Source: Mycobacterium kyogaense (lineage in GTDB: Bacteria; Actinomycetota; Actinomycetes; Mycobacteriales; Mycobacteriaceae). From it: DNA of 33,457 nt. The notes below the pieces were generated by a model. The model was not told the DNA's origin. It saw only the letters and a program-made list of their open reading frames with translations, and made no database searches. The stretch spans positions 1 through 33,457 of the forward strand of contig NZ_QJUA01000049.1 in assembly GCF_003254575.1 (NCBI RefSeq), written 5' to 3'. The position numbers and the translations under genes are program-made. How positions within the stretch are numbered: position 1 is the first letter of the stretch; every line of letters starts with the position of its first letter. Below are positions 22,403-31,823 of this stretch, one piece after another.

Positions 22403-22480
22403 CGATCACGATTCGGTAACGGAAGGCTACGTTGCGGCGCTCGCTGCCCGTCTGCATATCGACGGGTGCGACAAAATTCG

Positions 22481-22666
22481 CTAGAAGCCGTACCGGACGA
22501 GTTCGTCTGGGGTGATCAGGCGTTCGGCTTTGGCCGGAAACTCGCGGCTTTTGACGTGGTGACGGAACAGTGACCAGGTAATACGACTGATCCGAGTGCG
22601 GGTAACCGGGTTGATGGACACGGTGATCACTCCTGCGGTGTACGTATAGCTGAACCGGGGAGCCAC
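22481..22666 (-). CDS. Doubtful 61-aa open frame
   Basis: Starts at GTG 22666 and encodes a basic protein with alternating hydrophobic residues (YTYTAGVITVSINPVTRTRI) and an ending ITPDELVRYGF. There is no clear ribosome site. It follows within 1 bp the end of another unsupported leftward frame (stop at 22668-22670). I recognise no family. It could be a remnant of a transferred gene. Confidence 0.25.
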   Translation of the reverse strand: MAPRFSYTYTAGVITVSINPVTRTRISRITWSLFRHHVKSREFPAKAERLITPDELVRYGF

Positions 22667-22931
22667 GTTACCGCAGCGCCCTCACCAAGTCATTAGATAC
22701 CTGACCGTTGGCAAACACCGGAAGGCACGCCGAACAAAAATATGCTGTTTCTGGTGTGACTGATGTGGCTGGTGTTAACACGCCGACACCGTTCTTTGAC
22801 CGTCTCGTGTACCGAGCGTGCACGGACGGTTGCGAAACCGATGCATCCACGACCGTCCGTACACTCTCGCGAGAAACCACGGCGTGCCGTAACACGACGA
22901 CGGCATCCGCGAGCGTGATCTCGCGGTGTGG

Positions 22932-22955
22932 ACCGGGGTTCGACGTCACCCCGGT
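22932..22955 (-). terminator. Hairpin after gltD
   Basis: ACCGGGGT (22932-22939), 8-base loop, ACCCCGGT (22948-22955): a perfect 8-bp stem beginning 8 bp past the gltD stop. It lacks a T tract, as many mycobacterial terminators do. Confidence 0.55.
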
Positions 22956-22963
22956 GTGCTGAA

Positions 22964-24430
22964 CTACCGCTGCGGGACCGCGGTCGGCTTGATGGGCGCC
23001 GGCAGGGCCGTGTGCCCCATCAGGTACGTGTCGACCGCGGAGGCCGCCGCGCGACCCTCGGCAATCGCCCACACGATCAGGGACTGGCCCCGGCCCATGT
23101 CGCCGGCGACGTACACGCCGGGCACAGAGGTGGCGAACTTCGCGTCGCGCCCCACGTTGCCGCGCTCGCTGATCTCGACCTTGAGATCGGCCAGAAGGCC
23201 TTCGCGCTCAGGACCGGTGAAGCCCATCGCCAGCAGCACCAGATCAGCAGCCATCTCGAAGTCGCTGCCCTCGACCTTCTCGAACTTGCCGGCCTTCATC
23301 TCGACCTCGTAGCCGCGCAGGCCCGTCACCCGGCCGTCTTCGCCGAAGAACTCCTCGGTGTTGACCGAGTACACGCGCTCGCCGCCCTCTTCGTGCGCGG
23401 AGGTGACCCGGTACACCAGCGGGTACGTCGGCCACGGCGTCGAATCGGCGCGGGTCTCCGGCGGCCGCGGCATGATCTCGAACTGGTGCACGTGCTCGGC
23501 GCCCTGGCGGTGCGCGGTGCCCAGACAGTCGGCGCCGGTGTCACCGCCACCGATGATGACGACCTTCTTACCCTTGGCCGTGATCGGCGGCTGGTTGTCG
23601 TCGTCGACGACGGGATCGCCGAGCTGCACGCGGTTGGCCCAGGGCAGGTACTCCATCGCCTGGTGGATGCCGTCGAGTTCACGCCCGGGGATCGGCAGAT
23701 CGCGCCGCGCGGTCGCTCCGCCGGCCAGTACCACGGCGTCGAACTGCGAACGCAGTTGTGCCGCAGTGATGTCGACGCCGACGTTCACGCCGGTGCGGAA
23801 CTGCGTGCCCTCGGCTTCCATCTGCTCGAGGCGCCGGTCGATATGGCGCTTCTCCATCTTGAACTCGGGGATGCCGTACCGCAGCAGGCCACCGATGCGG
23901 TCATCGCGTTCGAAGACCGTGACGTCGTGGCCGGCGCGCGTGAGCTGTTGCGCCGCAGCCAGTCCCGCCGGACCCGAGCCGACGACGGCCACCTTCTTGC
24001 CCGTCTTTCGATCCGGCGGAAGCGGCACCACCCAGCCCTCGTCGAAGGCCCTGTCGATGATCTCGACCTCGACCTGCTTGATGGTCACCGGATCCTGGTT
24101 GATGCCGAGCACGCACGAGCCCTCACACGGCGCCGGGCACAACCGCCCGGTGAACTCCGGGAAGTTGTTGGTGGCGTGCAACCGCTCGATCGCTTCGCGC
24201 CACCGGTCGGTGCGGACCAGGTCGTTCCATTCCGGGATCAGGTTGCCCAGCGGGCAGCCGTTGTGGCAGAACGGGATACCGCAGTCCATGCAGCGCGAGG
24301 CCTGGATCTGCAGATGGTCGGGAGGGAAATCCTCGTAGACCTCTTTCCAGTCCCGCAGGCGCAGATCGACGGGGCGACGCTGCGGGGTCTCCCGCTGCGT
24401 GTATTTCATGAAACCGCGCGGATCAGCCAC
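22964..24430 (-). CDS. gltD: Glutamate synthase small subunit GltD
   Basis: 488 aa. Passes electrons from NADPH through FAD and iron-sulfur clusters to GltB for conversion of glutamine plus 2-oxoglutarate to two glutamates. The N-terminal cysteines CMDCGIPFCHNGCPLGN and CPAPCEGSCVLG bind [4Fe-4S] clusters; VAVVGSGPAGLAAAQQL binds FAD and VVIIGGGDTGADCLG binds NADPH; YVAGDMGRGQSLIVWAIAEG closes the FAD site. The GTG start at 24430 lies inside the end of gltB (8-bp overlap), so the two subunits are translationally coupled. Confidence 0.97.
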   Translation of the reverse strand: MADPRGFMKYTQRETPQRRPVDLRLRDWKEVYEDFPPDHLQIQASRCMDCGIPFCHNGCPLGNLIPEWNDLVRTDRWREAIERLHATNNFPEFTGRLCPAPCEGSCVLGINQDPVTIKQVEVEIIDRAFDEGWVVPLPPDRKTGKKVAVVGSGPAGLAAAQQLTRAGHDVTVFERDDRIGGLLRYGIPEFKMEKRHIDRRLEQMEAEGTQFRTGVNVGVDITAAQLRSQFDAVVLAGGATARRDLPIPGRELDGIHQAMEYLPWANRVQLGDPVVDDDNQPPITAKGKKVVIIGGGDTGADCLGTAHRQGAEHVHQFEIMPRPPETRADSTPWPTYPLVYRVTSAHEEGGERVYSVNTEEFFGEDGRVTGLRGYEVEMKAGKFEKVEGSDFEMAADLVLLAMGFTGPEREGLLADLKVEISERGNVGRDAKFATSVPGVYVAGDMGRGQSLIVWAIAEGRAAASAVDTYLMGHTALPAPIKPTAVPQR

Positions 24431-27400
24431 TTGCAGCCGCCATGATCGCCTCGTTCACATCGTCTCCATTGCGTTCCGCATCGGCGATGGCCTGCAACAC
24501 GCGCTTGTAATCGCGAGGCATCACCTTGGTGAAGTAACCGGACTGGGTGTCCCAATCGGCCAGAATCCGTTGTCCGACGGCCGAATCGGTGGCGTCGACG
24601 TGCGCGGCGACGATGTCGCGCAGGAACTCGGTGTCCTCGTCGTCGAGGCTCTCCAGCGACACCATGTCGCCGTTGAGGTTGTCGGCGAGAACGTTACCGG
24701 GGTCGTAGACGTAGCCGACGCCGCCGGACATACCTGCCGCGAAGTTGCGGCCGGTGGGGCCGAGGATGACGACCCGTCCGCCGGTCATGTACTCGCAGCC
24801 GTGGTCACCGACGCCTTCGACGACGGCGTGGGCGCCGGAGTTTCGCACTGCGAACCGTTCACCCACCTGACCGCGCAGGAACATCTGCCCGCTGGTGGCG
24901 CCGAACAGCACCACGTTGCCGGCGATGATGTTGTCTTCGGCGACATAACCCGCCGGCGCGTTCTCCGGTGGGCGCACCACGATGCGGCCACCGGAAAGGC
25001 CCTTGCCGACATAGTCGTTGGCGTCGCCGTAGACACGCAGCGTGATGCCCTTCGGGACGAAGGCGCCGAAGCTGTTGCCCGCCGAGCCCTTGAACGTGAT
25101 GTCGATCGTGCCGTCCGGCAGACCCTGTCCCCCGTACGCCTTGGTCACCTCGTGGCCGAGCATGGTGCCGACGGTGCGGTTGACGTTGGCGATCGTGGTC
25201 GAGAAGCGCACCGGCGCGGAGCCGTCGAGAGCTTCCCGGCACTGCACGATCAGCTGCTGATCGAGCGCCTTGTCCAGCCCGTGGTCCTGCCGTGAGCTGC
25301 AGTACAGATCCTGGTTCATGAACGCCGAGTCGGGTTCGTGCAGGACCGGAGTCAGATCGAGTTTGTGCGCCTTCCAGTGCTCGGCGGCCTTGGCCGTGTC
25401 GAGTGCGCCGACCTGGCCGACCATCTCGTTGACCGTCCGGAAACCCAACTGTGCCATAAGTTCCCGGACCTCTTCGGCGATGAACATGAAGAAGTTCTCG
25501 ACGAATTCGGGCTTGCCGTTGAACCGCTGACGCAGCAGCGGATTCTGGGTGGCCACCCCGACAGGGCAGGTGTCCAGGTGGCAGACCCGCATCATGATGC
25601 AGCCCGAGACCACCAGCGGTGCGGTGGCGAAGCCGAACTCCTCGGCGCCGAGCAGCGCCGCGATCACCACATCGCGGCCCGTCTTGAGCTGTCCGTCGAC
25701 CTGGACCACGATGCGGTCACGAAGTCCGTTGAGCAGCAGGGTCTGCTGCGTCTCGGCCAGGCCCAGTTCCCACGGGGCGCCCGCGTGCTTCATCGATGTC
25801 AGCGGGGTCGCGCCGGTGCCGCCGTCGTGGCCGGAGATCAGCACCACGTCGGCATGCGCCTTCGACACGCCTGCGGCGACGGTTCCGACGCCGTTCTCGG
25901 ACACCAGCTTCACGTGCACCCGCGCCTGCGGATTCGCGTTCTTCAGATCGTGGATCAGCTGTGCGAGATCCTCGATCGAGTAGATGTCGTGGTGCGGCGG
26001 CGGCGAGATCAATCCCACGCCGGGCGTGGAGTGCCGCACCTCGGCCACCCACGGGTACACCTTGTGCCCCGGAAGTTGGCCGCCCTCACCGGGTTTCGCA
26101 CCCTGGGCCATCTTGATCTGGATATCGGTGCAGTTGCTCAGGTAGTGCGAGGTGACGCCGAAGCGACCCGAGGCGACCTGCTTGATCGCGCTGCGCCGCC
26201 AGTCGCCGTTCTCGTCGCGGTCGAAGCGCGCGGTGGCTTCGCCACCCTCACCCGAGTTGGACCGGCCACCGAGCCGGTTCATCGCGATCGCGAGCGTCTC
26301 GTGTGCCTCGGCCGAGATGGAGCCGTAGCTCATCGCGCCGGTGGAGAACCGCTTGACGATCTCGCTGGCCGGCTCGACCTCGTCCACCGGGATCGAGGGA
26401 CGCTGACCCGCACGGAATTTCAGCAGACCGCGCAGCGAGGCCATCCGCTCGCTCTGGTCGTCGACCAGCTTGGTGTACTCCTTGAACACCTCGTACTGAC
26501 CGGTGCGCGTGGAGTGTTGGAGCTTGAACACCGTGTCCGGGTTGAACAGGTGGTACTCACCTTCGCGGCGCCACTGGTACTCGCCGCCCACTTCGAGTTC
26601 GCGGTGCGCCCACTCGTCGGGGCGGTCCAGGTACGCCAGGGAATGACGCGCGGAGACGTCGGCCGCGATGTCGTCGAGATCGATGCCCCCGACCGGACAG
26701 GACAGCCCGGTGAAGTACTCGTCGAGCAGCTTCTCGCTGATGCCGATGGCCTGGAACAGCTGCGCTCCGGTGTAGGACGCCAGGGTGGAGATGCCCATCT
26801 TCGACATCACCTTGAGCACGCCCTTGCCGGCGGCCTTGACGTAGTTGGCCTTCGCCTGGTCACTGCTGATGCCGCTGATGACACCGCGGTCGACCATGTC
26901 CTCGATCGACTCGAAAGCCATGTAGGGGTTGATCGCGGCGGCGCCGAAGCCCACCAGGCATGCCATGTGGTGCACTTCGCGGGCGTCGCCGGCTTCGACG
27001 ACGAGACCCACCTTGGTGCGGGTCCGGTCGCGGACGAGGTGGTGGTGCACCGCGGCGACGGACAGCAGCGACGGGATCGGCGCCATCTGCTCGTTGGACT
27101 CTCGGTCGGAGAGCACGATGATGCGCGCGCCGTCGCGGATCGCGGCCGACACCTTGGCGCGGACGTTGTCCAGTGCTTCCTTGAGCCCGCGGCCGCCCCG
27201 GTTGACCGGGTAGAGGCAGCGGATCACCGCGGCGCGCATGCCGTGCTTGTGGCCGCGGATCTCGTGGTCGGGGTCGACGCAGATCAGCTTGGACAGCTCG
27301 GCGTTGCGCAGGATCGGCTGCGACAGCGCGATCTGACGGCACGACTCGGCGTCGGGATTGAGCAGGTCGCCCTCGGGCCCGACTGTGCCCGCGAGGCTGG

Positions 27401-29006
27401 TGACCACCTCTTCCCGGATGGCGTCCAACGGCGGGTTGGTGACCTGCGCGAACAGTTGCTGGAAGTAGTCGAACAGCACGCGAGGCCGCGAGGAGAGCAC
27501 CGCGATGGGCGTGTCGGTGCCCATCGATCCGAGCGCTTCGGCGCCGGTGCGGGCCATCGGCGCGACCAGCATGTTGAGCTCTTCGTAGGTGTAGCCGAAG
27601 ATCTGCTGGCGCAGCACCACGCGGTGGTGCGGCATCCGCACGTAGTCGCCGGGCGGCAGCTCCTCGAGCTGGAACAGGCCGGCGTCGAGCCATTCCTGGT
27701 ACGGCTGCTCGGCGGCCAGCTCGGCCTTGATCTCTTCGTCGTCGACGATGCGGCCCTGCGCGGTGTCGACGAGGAACATGCGGCCGGGCTGCAGACGCAT
27801 CTTCTGTACGACGGTGGCGGGGTCGACGTCGAGGACGCCGGCTTCGGACGCCATCACGACGAGCCCGTCGCTGGTCACCCAGATCCGCGACGGACGCAGT
27901 CCGTTGCGGTCCAGGACCGCACCGATCACGGTGCCGTCGGTGAAGCAGACCGCCGCGGGGCCGTCCCAGGGTTCCATCAGCGAGGCGTGGTACTGGTAGA
28001 ACGCCCGGCGGGCCGGGTCCATCGACTCGTGACGCTCCCAGGCCTCCGGGATCATCATCAGCACCGCGTGCGGCAGGCTGCGGCCGCCCAGGTGCAGCAG
28101 CTCGAGCACCTCGTCGAAGCGGGCGGTGTCGGACGCGCCAGGGGTACAGACGGGAACGATCTTGTCCAGGTCCTGGCCCGAGCCGAACACGTCGGTGTTG
28201 ATCAGCGCTTCGCGGGCGCGCATCCAGTTCTCGTTGCCGGTGACGGTGTTGATCTCGCCGTTGTGGGCGACGCGCCGGAACGGGTGCGCCAGCGGCCACG
28301 ACGGGAACGTGTTCGTCGAGAACCGGGAGTGCACGATGCCGAGGGCACTGGTGAGGCGCTCGTCCTGCAGGTCCAGGTAGAACGCCTTGAGCTGCGGGGT
28401 GGTCAGCATGCCCTTGTAGACGAAGGTCTGGCCGGACAGGCTCGGGAAATAGACGGTCTCGCGGCCGGGGCCGTCCTGGCCCGGGCCCTTGGTGCCGAGT
28501 TCGTGCTCGGCGCGTTTGCGCACCACGTAGGCGCGACGTTCCAGGTCCATTCCGGTGGCGCCGGCGAGGAACACCTGGCGGAAGGTCGGCATGGCGTCGC
28601 GGGCCAGCGCACCCAGGGAGGATTCGTCGGTGGGTACGTTCCGCCAGCCCAGCACCTTCAGGCCCTCGGCCTCGGCGATCTTGCCGACGGCTTCGCAGGC
28701 CGTCGCGGCATCCTTGGACGACTGCGGCAGGAACGCGATGCCGGTGGCGTAGCTCCCGGGCTCCGGCAGGTCGAAATCGACGACCGCCTGGAAGTACTCG
28801 TGAGGTACCTGCAGCAGGATGCCGGCACCGTCACCGGTGTTCGGCTCGGCGCCCTGGGCGCCGCGGTGTTCGAGGTTGAGCAGCGCCGTGATGGCCTTTT
28901 CGACGATGTCGCGGCTGCGGCGGCCGTGCATATCCGCCACCATGGCCACGCCACACGCATCGTGTTCGAATGCGGGGTTGTACAGGCCCTGAGGACTGGG
29001 CGCCAT
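24423..29006 (-). CDS. gltB: Glutamate synthase large subunit GltB
   Basis: 1527 aa, the M. tuberculosis length. A 17-residue propeptide is removed so that C18 (DACGVAMVADMHG) becomes the Ntn-type nucleophile that takes ammonia from glutamine. The amidotransferase domain includes NLEHRGAQGAEPNTGDGAGI and HNGEINTVTGNENWMRAR. The central domain is followed by the FMN-binding synthase domain (SGHDGGTGATPLTS) with the 3Fe-4S cysteines in CIMMRVCHLDTCPVG. The C-terminal GXGXG beta-helix includes GSAGNSFGAFVPKGI and GATSGQMFLRG. ATG 29006 is preferred over GTG 29012 because AAGGTAGG lies 5 bases upstream. First gene of the leftward gltB-gltD operon. Confidence 0.97.
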   Translation of the reverse strand: MAPSPQGLYNPAFEHDACGVAMVADMHGRRSRDIVEKAITALLNLEHRGAQGAEPNTGDGAGILLQVPHEYFQAVVDFDLPEPGSYATGIAFLPQSSKDAATACEAVGKIAEAEGLKVLGWRNVPTDESSLGALARDAMPTFRQVFLAGATGMDLERRAYVVRKRAEHELGTKGPGQDGPGRETVYFPSLSGQTFVYKGMLTTPQLKAFYLDLQDERLTSALGIVHSRFSTNTFPSWPLAHPFRRVAHNGEINTVTGNENWMRAREALINTDVFGSGQDLDKIVPVCTPGASDTARFDEVLELLHLGGRSLPHAVLMMIPEAWERHESMDPARRAFYQYHASLMEPWDGPAAVCFTDGTVIGAVLDRNGLRPSRIWVTSDGLVVMASEAGVLDVDPATVVQKMRLQPGRMFLVDTAQGRIVDDEEIKAELAAEQPYQEWLDAGLFQLEELPPGDYVRMPHHRVVLRQQIFGYTYEELNMLVAPMARTGAEALGSMGTDTPIAVLSSRPRVLFDYFQQLFAQVTNPPLDAIREEVVTSLAGTVGPEGDLLNPDAESCRQIALSQPILRNAELSKLICVDPDHEIRGHKHGMRAAVIRCLYPVNRGGRGLKEALDNVRAKVSAAIRDGARIIVLSDRESNEQMAPIPSLLSVAAVHHHLVRDRTRTKVGLVVEAGDAREVHHMACLVGFGAAAINPYMAFESIEDMVDRGVISGISSDQAKANYVKAAGKGVLKVMSKMGISTLASYTGAQLFQAIGISEKLLDEYFTGLSCPVGGIDLDDIAADVSARHSLAYLDRPDEWAHRELEVGGEYQWRREGEYHLFNPDTVFKLQHSTRTGQYEVFKEYTKLVDDQSERMASLRGLLKFRAGQRPSIPVDEVEPASEIVKRFSTGAMSYGSISAEAHETLAIAMNRLGGRSNSGEGGEATARFDRDENGDWRRSAIKQVASGRFGVTSHYLSNCTDIQIKMAQGAKPGEGGQLPGHKVYPWVAEVRHSTPGVGLISPPPHHDIYSIEDLAQLIHDLKNANPQARVHVKLVSENGVGTVAAGVSKAHADVVLISGHDGGTGATPLTSMKHAGAPWELGLAETQQTLLLNGLRDRIVVQVDGQLKTGRDVVIAALLGAEEFGFATAPLVVSGCIMMRVCHLDTCPVGVATQNPLLRQRFNGKPEFVENFFMFIAEEVRELMAQLGFRTVNEMVGQVGALDTAKAAEHWKAHKLDLTPVLHEPDSAFMNQDLYCSSRQDHGLDKALDQQLIVQCREALDGSAPVRFSTTIANVNRTVGTMLGHEVTKAYGGQGLPDGTIDITFKGSAGNSFGAFVPKGITLRVYGDANDYVGKGLSGGRIVVRPPENAPAGYVAEDNIIAGNVVLFGATSGQMFLRGQVGERFAVRNSGAHAVVEGVGDHGCEYMTGGRVVILGPTGRNFAAGMSGGVGYVYDPGNVLADNLNGDMVSLESLDDEDTEFLRDIVAAHVDATDSAVGQRILADWDTQSGYFTKVMPRDYKRVLQAIADAERNGDDVNEAIMAAASG

Positions 29007-29012
29007 TCCCAC

Positions 29013-29512
29013 CTACCTTATTTCTTCAGACACCTCGGCGCGAGAACGTTAGCCGGGGCGGCGGCGGAGGGGCCTTCGTGCAGCACTGAACGCCGGCCCT
29101 TTTTCCACGCGCCACAAGTGCTCAAAACGATATGACAAAGGGCCCCTGACATGCCAACTTAGTGGACCCTAACCACATCGGTCCGGCCGAAGTCCACATC
29201 TCGCCACCCGCCACAAGATCACAGACGAATAACGTTGCCATGGACGGTCTTTCACCCCGACAACGATCGACCCCCGCAAATGAGAGCCGCGTCACACCTT
29301 GGCGGGTTCCCAGGCCATCATTTGCCACAGCCGCCACCCCTCCCCCTGACGTGCCATTTGCAGGTTGGCGACATTTGCTAGAAGCCTGGCGAGATTCTTA
29401 GAGTTGCCCTCCGAGCGTCAGGCCGCCCGACTGAAAGCGAACATGCCCGTCTGGTGCAACGAATCCTCAACCACGGCAACGCTATTCGAGGCGAAGTAGC
29501 CCCACCACTGCG
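29013..29512. promoter_or_regulatory. gltB / thioesterase divergent intergenic region
   Basis: 500 bp. On the minus strand TTGGCA (29157-29152) and TATCGT (29132-29127), 19 bp apart, form a candidate gltB promoter, giving a leader of about 115 bases. CATTTGC occurs at 29319, 29355 and 29372, with an inverted ATTTGC at about 29276-29281; two of these (TTTGCCA at 29321, TTTGCTA at 29374) fit the remembered EspR consensus. I saw no convincing GlnR box or riboswitch. No credible open frame is present. Confidence 0.4.
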
Positions 29513-30343
29513 ATGGCGTACGCCGACCGTCAGGCTGGTCGGGTGCGCTTTCCACTGAATCATCCGCTCGGACGCTTCGGGATCGAGACCGATGACCGCG
29601 ATCCCGACCTGGCGACAGCGACCGTTCCGACCGACGGTCTGGTCAATCCACTCACCGGGTTGCCCACCATCGCGCCGCTGGCGATGCTGGTCGACCATGT
29701 CGCCGGCGCGGCCAATCACGTCCGGCGCGGGACGGACGAGTGGACGGTGTCCAGTGAGCTGGCGCTGGAGGTGGCGCCGGGGGCGCTCGAGGTGATCGCG
29801 GCTGCGCCCGATCGACCGGTGCTGGGCGTCGCACGCGCCATGGGGCCCAAGGGCAACACCGCGTTGGCGCTCTGCGAGCTGTCGGTCGACGGCATCGCGA
29901 TCGCGACGGCGACCGTCCGGTCCTTCTACATCCCCGCACCGGCCGAACTCGTCACGTGGCCCGACGACGCGGATGCGCCGGTGGTCGAGCCGACGCTCGC
30001 GGATCGGATGGCCGTCGAGGTCGGCGAGACCGGCGGTGCGGCGGCCGTGTTGGTCCAACGCGACGATCGCGCCGTGTACAACGGCGTGGGGGCGGTCCAC
30101 GGCGGGGTGTCCTCGATGGGGCTCGAACTCGTCGGCTCGGCGGCGCTGAACAGTGGTCCCGGCGCCGAGTTCGTCACCGGTTCGCTGCGGGTCAACTTCT
30201 TCCGTCCGATGCACGGCGGTGCCGGCGCGCATTACGGCGCGACACCCGTTCGGATGGGCAGGCGCACCGCCACAGCGGACGTCGTCGCAGTCGGGTCAGA
30301 CGGCCGCCCGGCCCTGGTGGGGCGGTTGACCGCCTACCGCTGA
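29513..30343 (+). CDS. Double-hotdog acyl-CoA thioesterase-like protein
   Basis: 276 aa made of two hotdog halves. The first (residues 1-130) contains NPLTGLPTIAPLAMLVDHVAG and a helix typical of this fold; the second (150-276) carries YNGVGAVHGGVSSMGLELVG, matching the HGG catalytic-turn pattern of PaaI-like thioesterases, and LRVNFFRPMHGG. It probably hydrolyses acyl-CoA esters in the cytoplasm; chain length is not predictable. The ATG at 29513 has no strong ribosome site. It is 110 bp upstream of aqpZ on the same strand, with a short inverted repeat GAAAC/GTTTC (30351-30364) between. Confidence 0.8.
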   Translation: MAYADRQAGRVRFPLNHPLGRFGIETDDRDPDLATATVPTDGLVNPLTGLPTIAPLAMLVDHVAGAANHVRRGTDEWTVSSELALEVAPGALEVIAAAPDRPVLGVARAMGPKGNTALALCELSVDGIAIATATVRSFYIPAPAELVTWPDDADAPVVEPTLADRMAVEVGETGGAAAVLVQRDDRAVYNGVGAVHGGVSSMGLELVGSAALNSGPGAEFVTGSLRVNFFRPMHGGAGAHYGATPVRMGRRTATADVVAVGSDGRPALVGRLTAYR

Positions 30344-30453
30344 TCTTGATGAAACCTTCGTTTCCATAGCGCAACGGTTCGGATACGGCGTGCGCCGAGG
30401 ACGCCGCGGTCGTGTCACCGTGGAGCCCACATCAATGGAAAGAGGGGTCCGCG

Positions 30454-31242
30454 ATGCGCTCACCGACGATGCTGCATCGGCTCGCAGCCGAATTCATCGG
30501 GACGTTCTGGTTGGTGTTCGGCGGCTGCGGCAGCGCGGTCTTCGCCGCCAAATTCCTCGCCGGAGACGGTGTGTCGCTCGGAATCGGGTTCGTCGGCGTC
30601 TCACTGGCCTTCGGCCTGACGGTGCTGACCGGTGTCTACGCGTTCGGAACGATCTCGGGCGGACACTTCAACCCAGCGGTCACCCTCGGCGCCGCGTTGG
30701 CGAAACGCGTCGAATGGAAGGCCGTACCCGGCTATTGGGTCACGCAGGTGATCGCCGGGCTGGTCGCGGGCGCCGTGATCTATGTGATCGCCAAGGGCCG
30801 CGACGGTTTCACCGCGACGGGCAGCATGGCGGCCAATGGCTACGGCACGCATTCACCGGGGGGATATTCACTGGTGGCGGTGATCATCGCCGAGGTGCTG
30901 CTGACGTTCATCTTCTTGTTGGTGATCCTCGGGTCCACCGACGATCGTGCACCGAAGGGCTTCGCCGGCCTCTCCATCGGGCTGACGTTGACGCTGATCC
31001 ACCTGATTTCGATCCCGATTTCCAACACCTCGGTGAATCCCGCGAGATCGACCGGTGTGGCGTTCTTCAACGGTGACGGCGCACCGGCGCAGCTCTGGGT
31101 GTTCTGGGTGGCGCCGCTCATCGGCGCAGCGGTCGCCGGTATCGCCTATCCGTATCTGTTCGGTACCGCCGAGGAACTCGCCGATCGCCCTGTCCGCGAC
31201 GACGCGCTCCCCGGCGGCACCCCAGATCACGGGGGAAACTGA
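30454..31242 (+). CDS. aqpZ: Aquaporin Z
   Basis: 262 aa, six membrane helices and two half-helices with the NPA signatures GGHFNPAVTLG and SVNPARSTG. The selectivity filter reads as a water channel: Phe in AFGLTVLTGVY, His in TLIHLISIPIS, Thr and Arg around the second NPA (SNTSVNPARS). It would conduct water across the inner membrane. ATG 30454 is chosen because AAAGAGGGG lies about 7 bases upstream; a frame from 30412 adds 14 unlikely residues. M. tuberculosis has no counterpart that I know. It converges on dps with 5 bp between. Confidence 0.95.
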   Translation: MRSPTMLHRLAAEFIGTFWLVFGGCGSAVFAAKFLAGDGVSLGIGFVGVSLAFGLTVLTGVYAFGTISGGHFNPAVTLGAALAKRVEWKAVPGYWVTQVIAGLVAGAVIYVIAKGRDGFTATGSMAANGYGTHSPGGYSLVAVIIAEVLLTFIFLLVILGSTDDRAPKGFAGLSIGLTLTLIHLISIPISNTSVNPARSTGVAFFNGDGAPAQLWVFWVAPLIGAAVAGIAYPYLFGTAEELADRPVRDDALPGGTPDHGGN

Positions 31243-31247
31243 GGCGA

Positions 31248-31793
31248 TCAGGCGCTCTTGGCGGCGTCCGCGGCGTCCTTCTCGGTCTTCTTGCCCTCAG
31301 TGGCCAGCTGACCGCCGGAGTTCTCCAGGTGCGCCCGGACGAACCACTGGAACTTCTCCAGTTCGCCGGCGTGGCCGATCAGCATGTCCTCGGTGACCGG
31401 GTCGAGCTCTCCGGACCGCTCGATGCTCTTGCGCGTGTCCTCGATGACGCCGGTGTAGACCAGGTCGAGGGCAGCCAGGTGCGCCTGCACCGTGTCGCGA
31501 CCCACCGAGTAGTCGTCCCAGGTGCGGTCCTTCTGGATGGCCCCGGGGGTGCCCTGCGGCGACGCCCCGAGAGCGGCGATGCGCTCGGCGACCTCGTCGG
31601 CGTATCCGCGCACCAGATCGACCTGCGGGTCGATCATCTCGTGAACCCCGATGAAGTTGGGGCCCACCACATTCCAGTGCACGTGCTTGAGGGTCAGGTG
31701 CAGATCGTTGTAACGGCTCAACGCCTTCTGCAGCAACTCTGCGACCTCGGCGCCCGCCTTGTCGGACAGTCCAGGCACGGTGAACGTAGTCAT
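31248..31793 (-). CDS. dps: Dps ferritin-like DNA-protection protein
   Basis: 181 aa, closely resembling M. smegmatis Dps1. It forms a 12-mer that oxidises Fe(II) with peroxide, stores iron and, through its lysine-rich tail, coats DNA. Ferroxidase ligands are visible in LKHVHWNVVGPNFIGVHEMI and GYADEVAERI. The tail EGKKTEKDAADAAKSA corresponds to the DNA-binding extension of Dps1. ATG 31793 has AAGGAG 8 bases upstream (31802-31807, complement). Confidence 0.96.
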   Translation of the reverse strand: MTTFTVPGLSDKAGAEVAELLQKALSRYNDLHLTLKHVHWNVVGPNFIGVHEMIDPQVDLVRGYADEVAERIAALGASPQGTPGAIQKDRTWDDYSVGRDTVQAHLAALDLVYTGVIEDTRKSIERSGELDPVTEDMLIGHAGELEKFQWFVRAHLENSGGQLATEGKKTEKDAADAAKSA

Positions 31794-31823
31794 GTAACAG
31801 CTCCTTCGTATGTCCCGCCCCGT

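Larger units (their letters stand above)
22403..22963. other. Gene-poor gap between LLM oxidoreductase and gltD
   Basis: 561 bp between convergent genes. It holds a hairpin CCCGTC-N8-GACGGG (22447-22466) just after the LLM stop, without a T tract; a doubtful 61-codon leftward frame (22481-22666); a long-loop inverted repeat ACGGACGGT/ACCGTCCGT (22822-22830 and 22852-22860); and the gltD-side hairpin at 22932-22955. Base composition is lower in GC around 22470-22800 than in the flanking genes. Other short frames on both strands show no recognisable protein. Confidence 0.6.

Noticed and set aside
22708..22962. 84-codon + strand frame starting TTG
   Set aside because: No ribosome site, no recognisable protein, overlaps a competing minus-strand frame and ends within the gltD terminator hairpin.
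29013..29120. Riboswitch in the gltB leader
   Set aside because: A long leader is possible, but I could not find a conserved glutamine, glycine or other riboswitch core, only a 5-bp GGGCC/GGCCC pairing.
25338..29135. 1265-codon open frame on the + strand opposite gltB
   Set aside because: It mirrors the GC-rich third positions of gltB, has no recognisable domain, and gltB is certain. The same applies to long frames opposite gltD (22928-24445) and opposite the ends of ethA (13475-15187).
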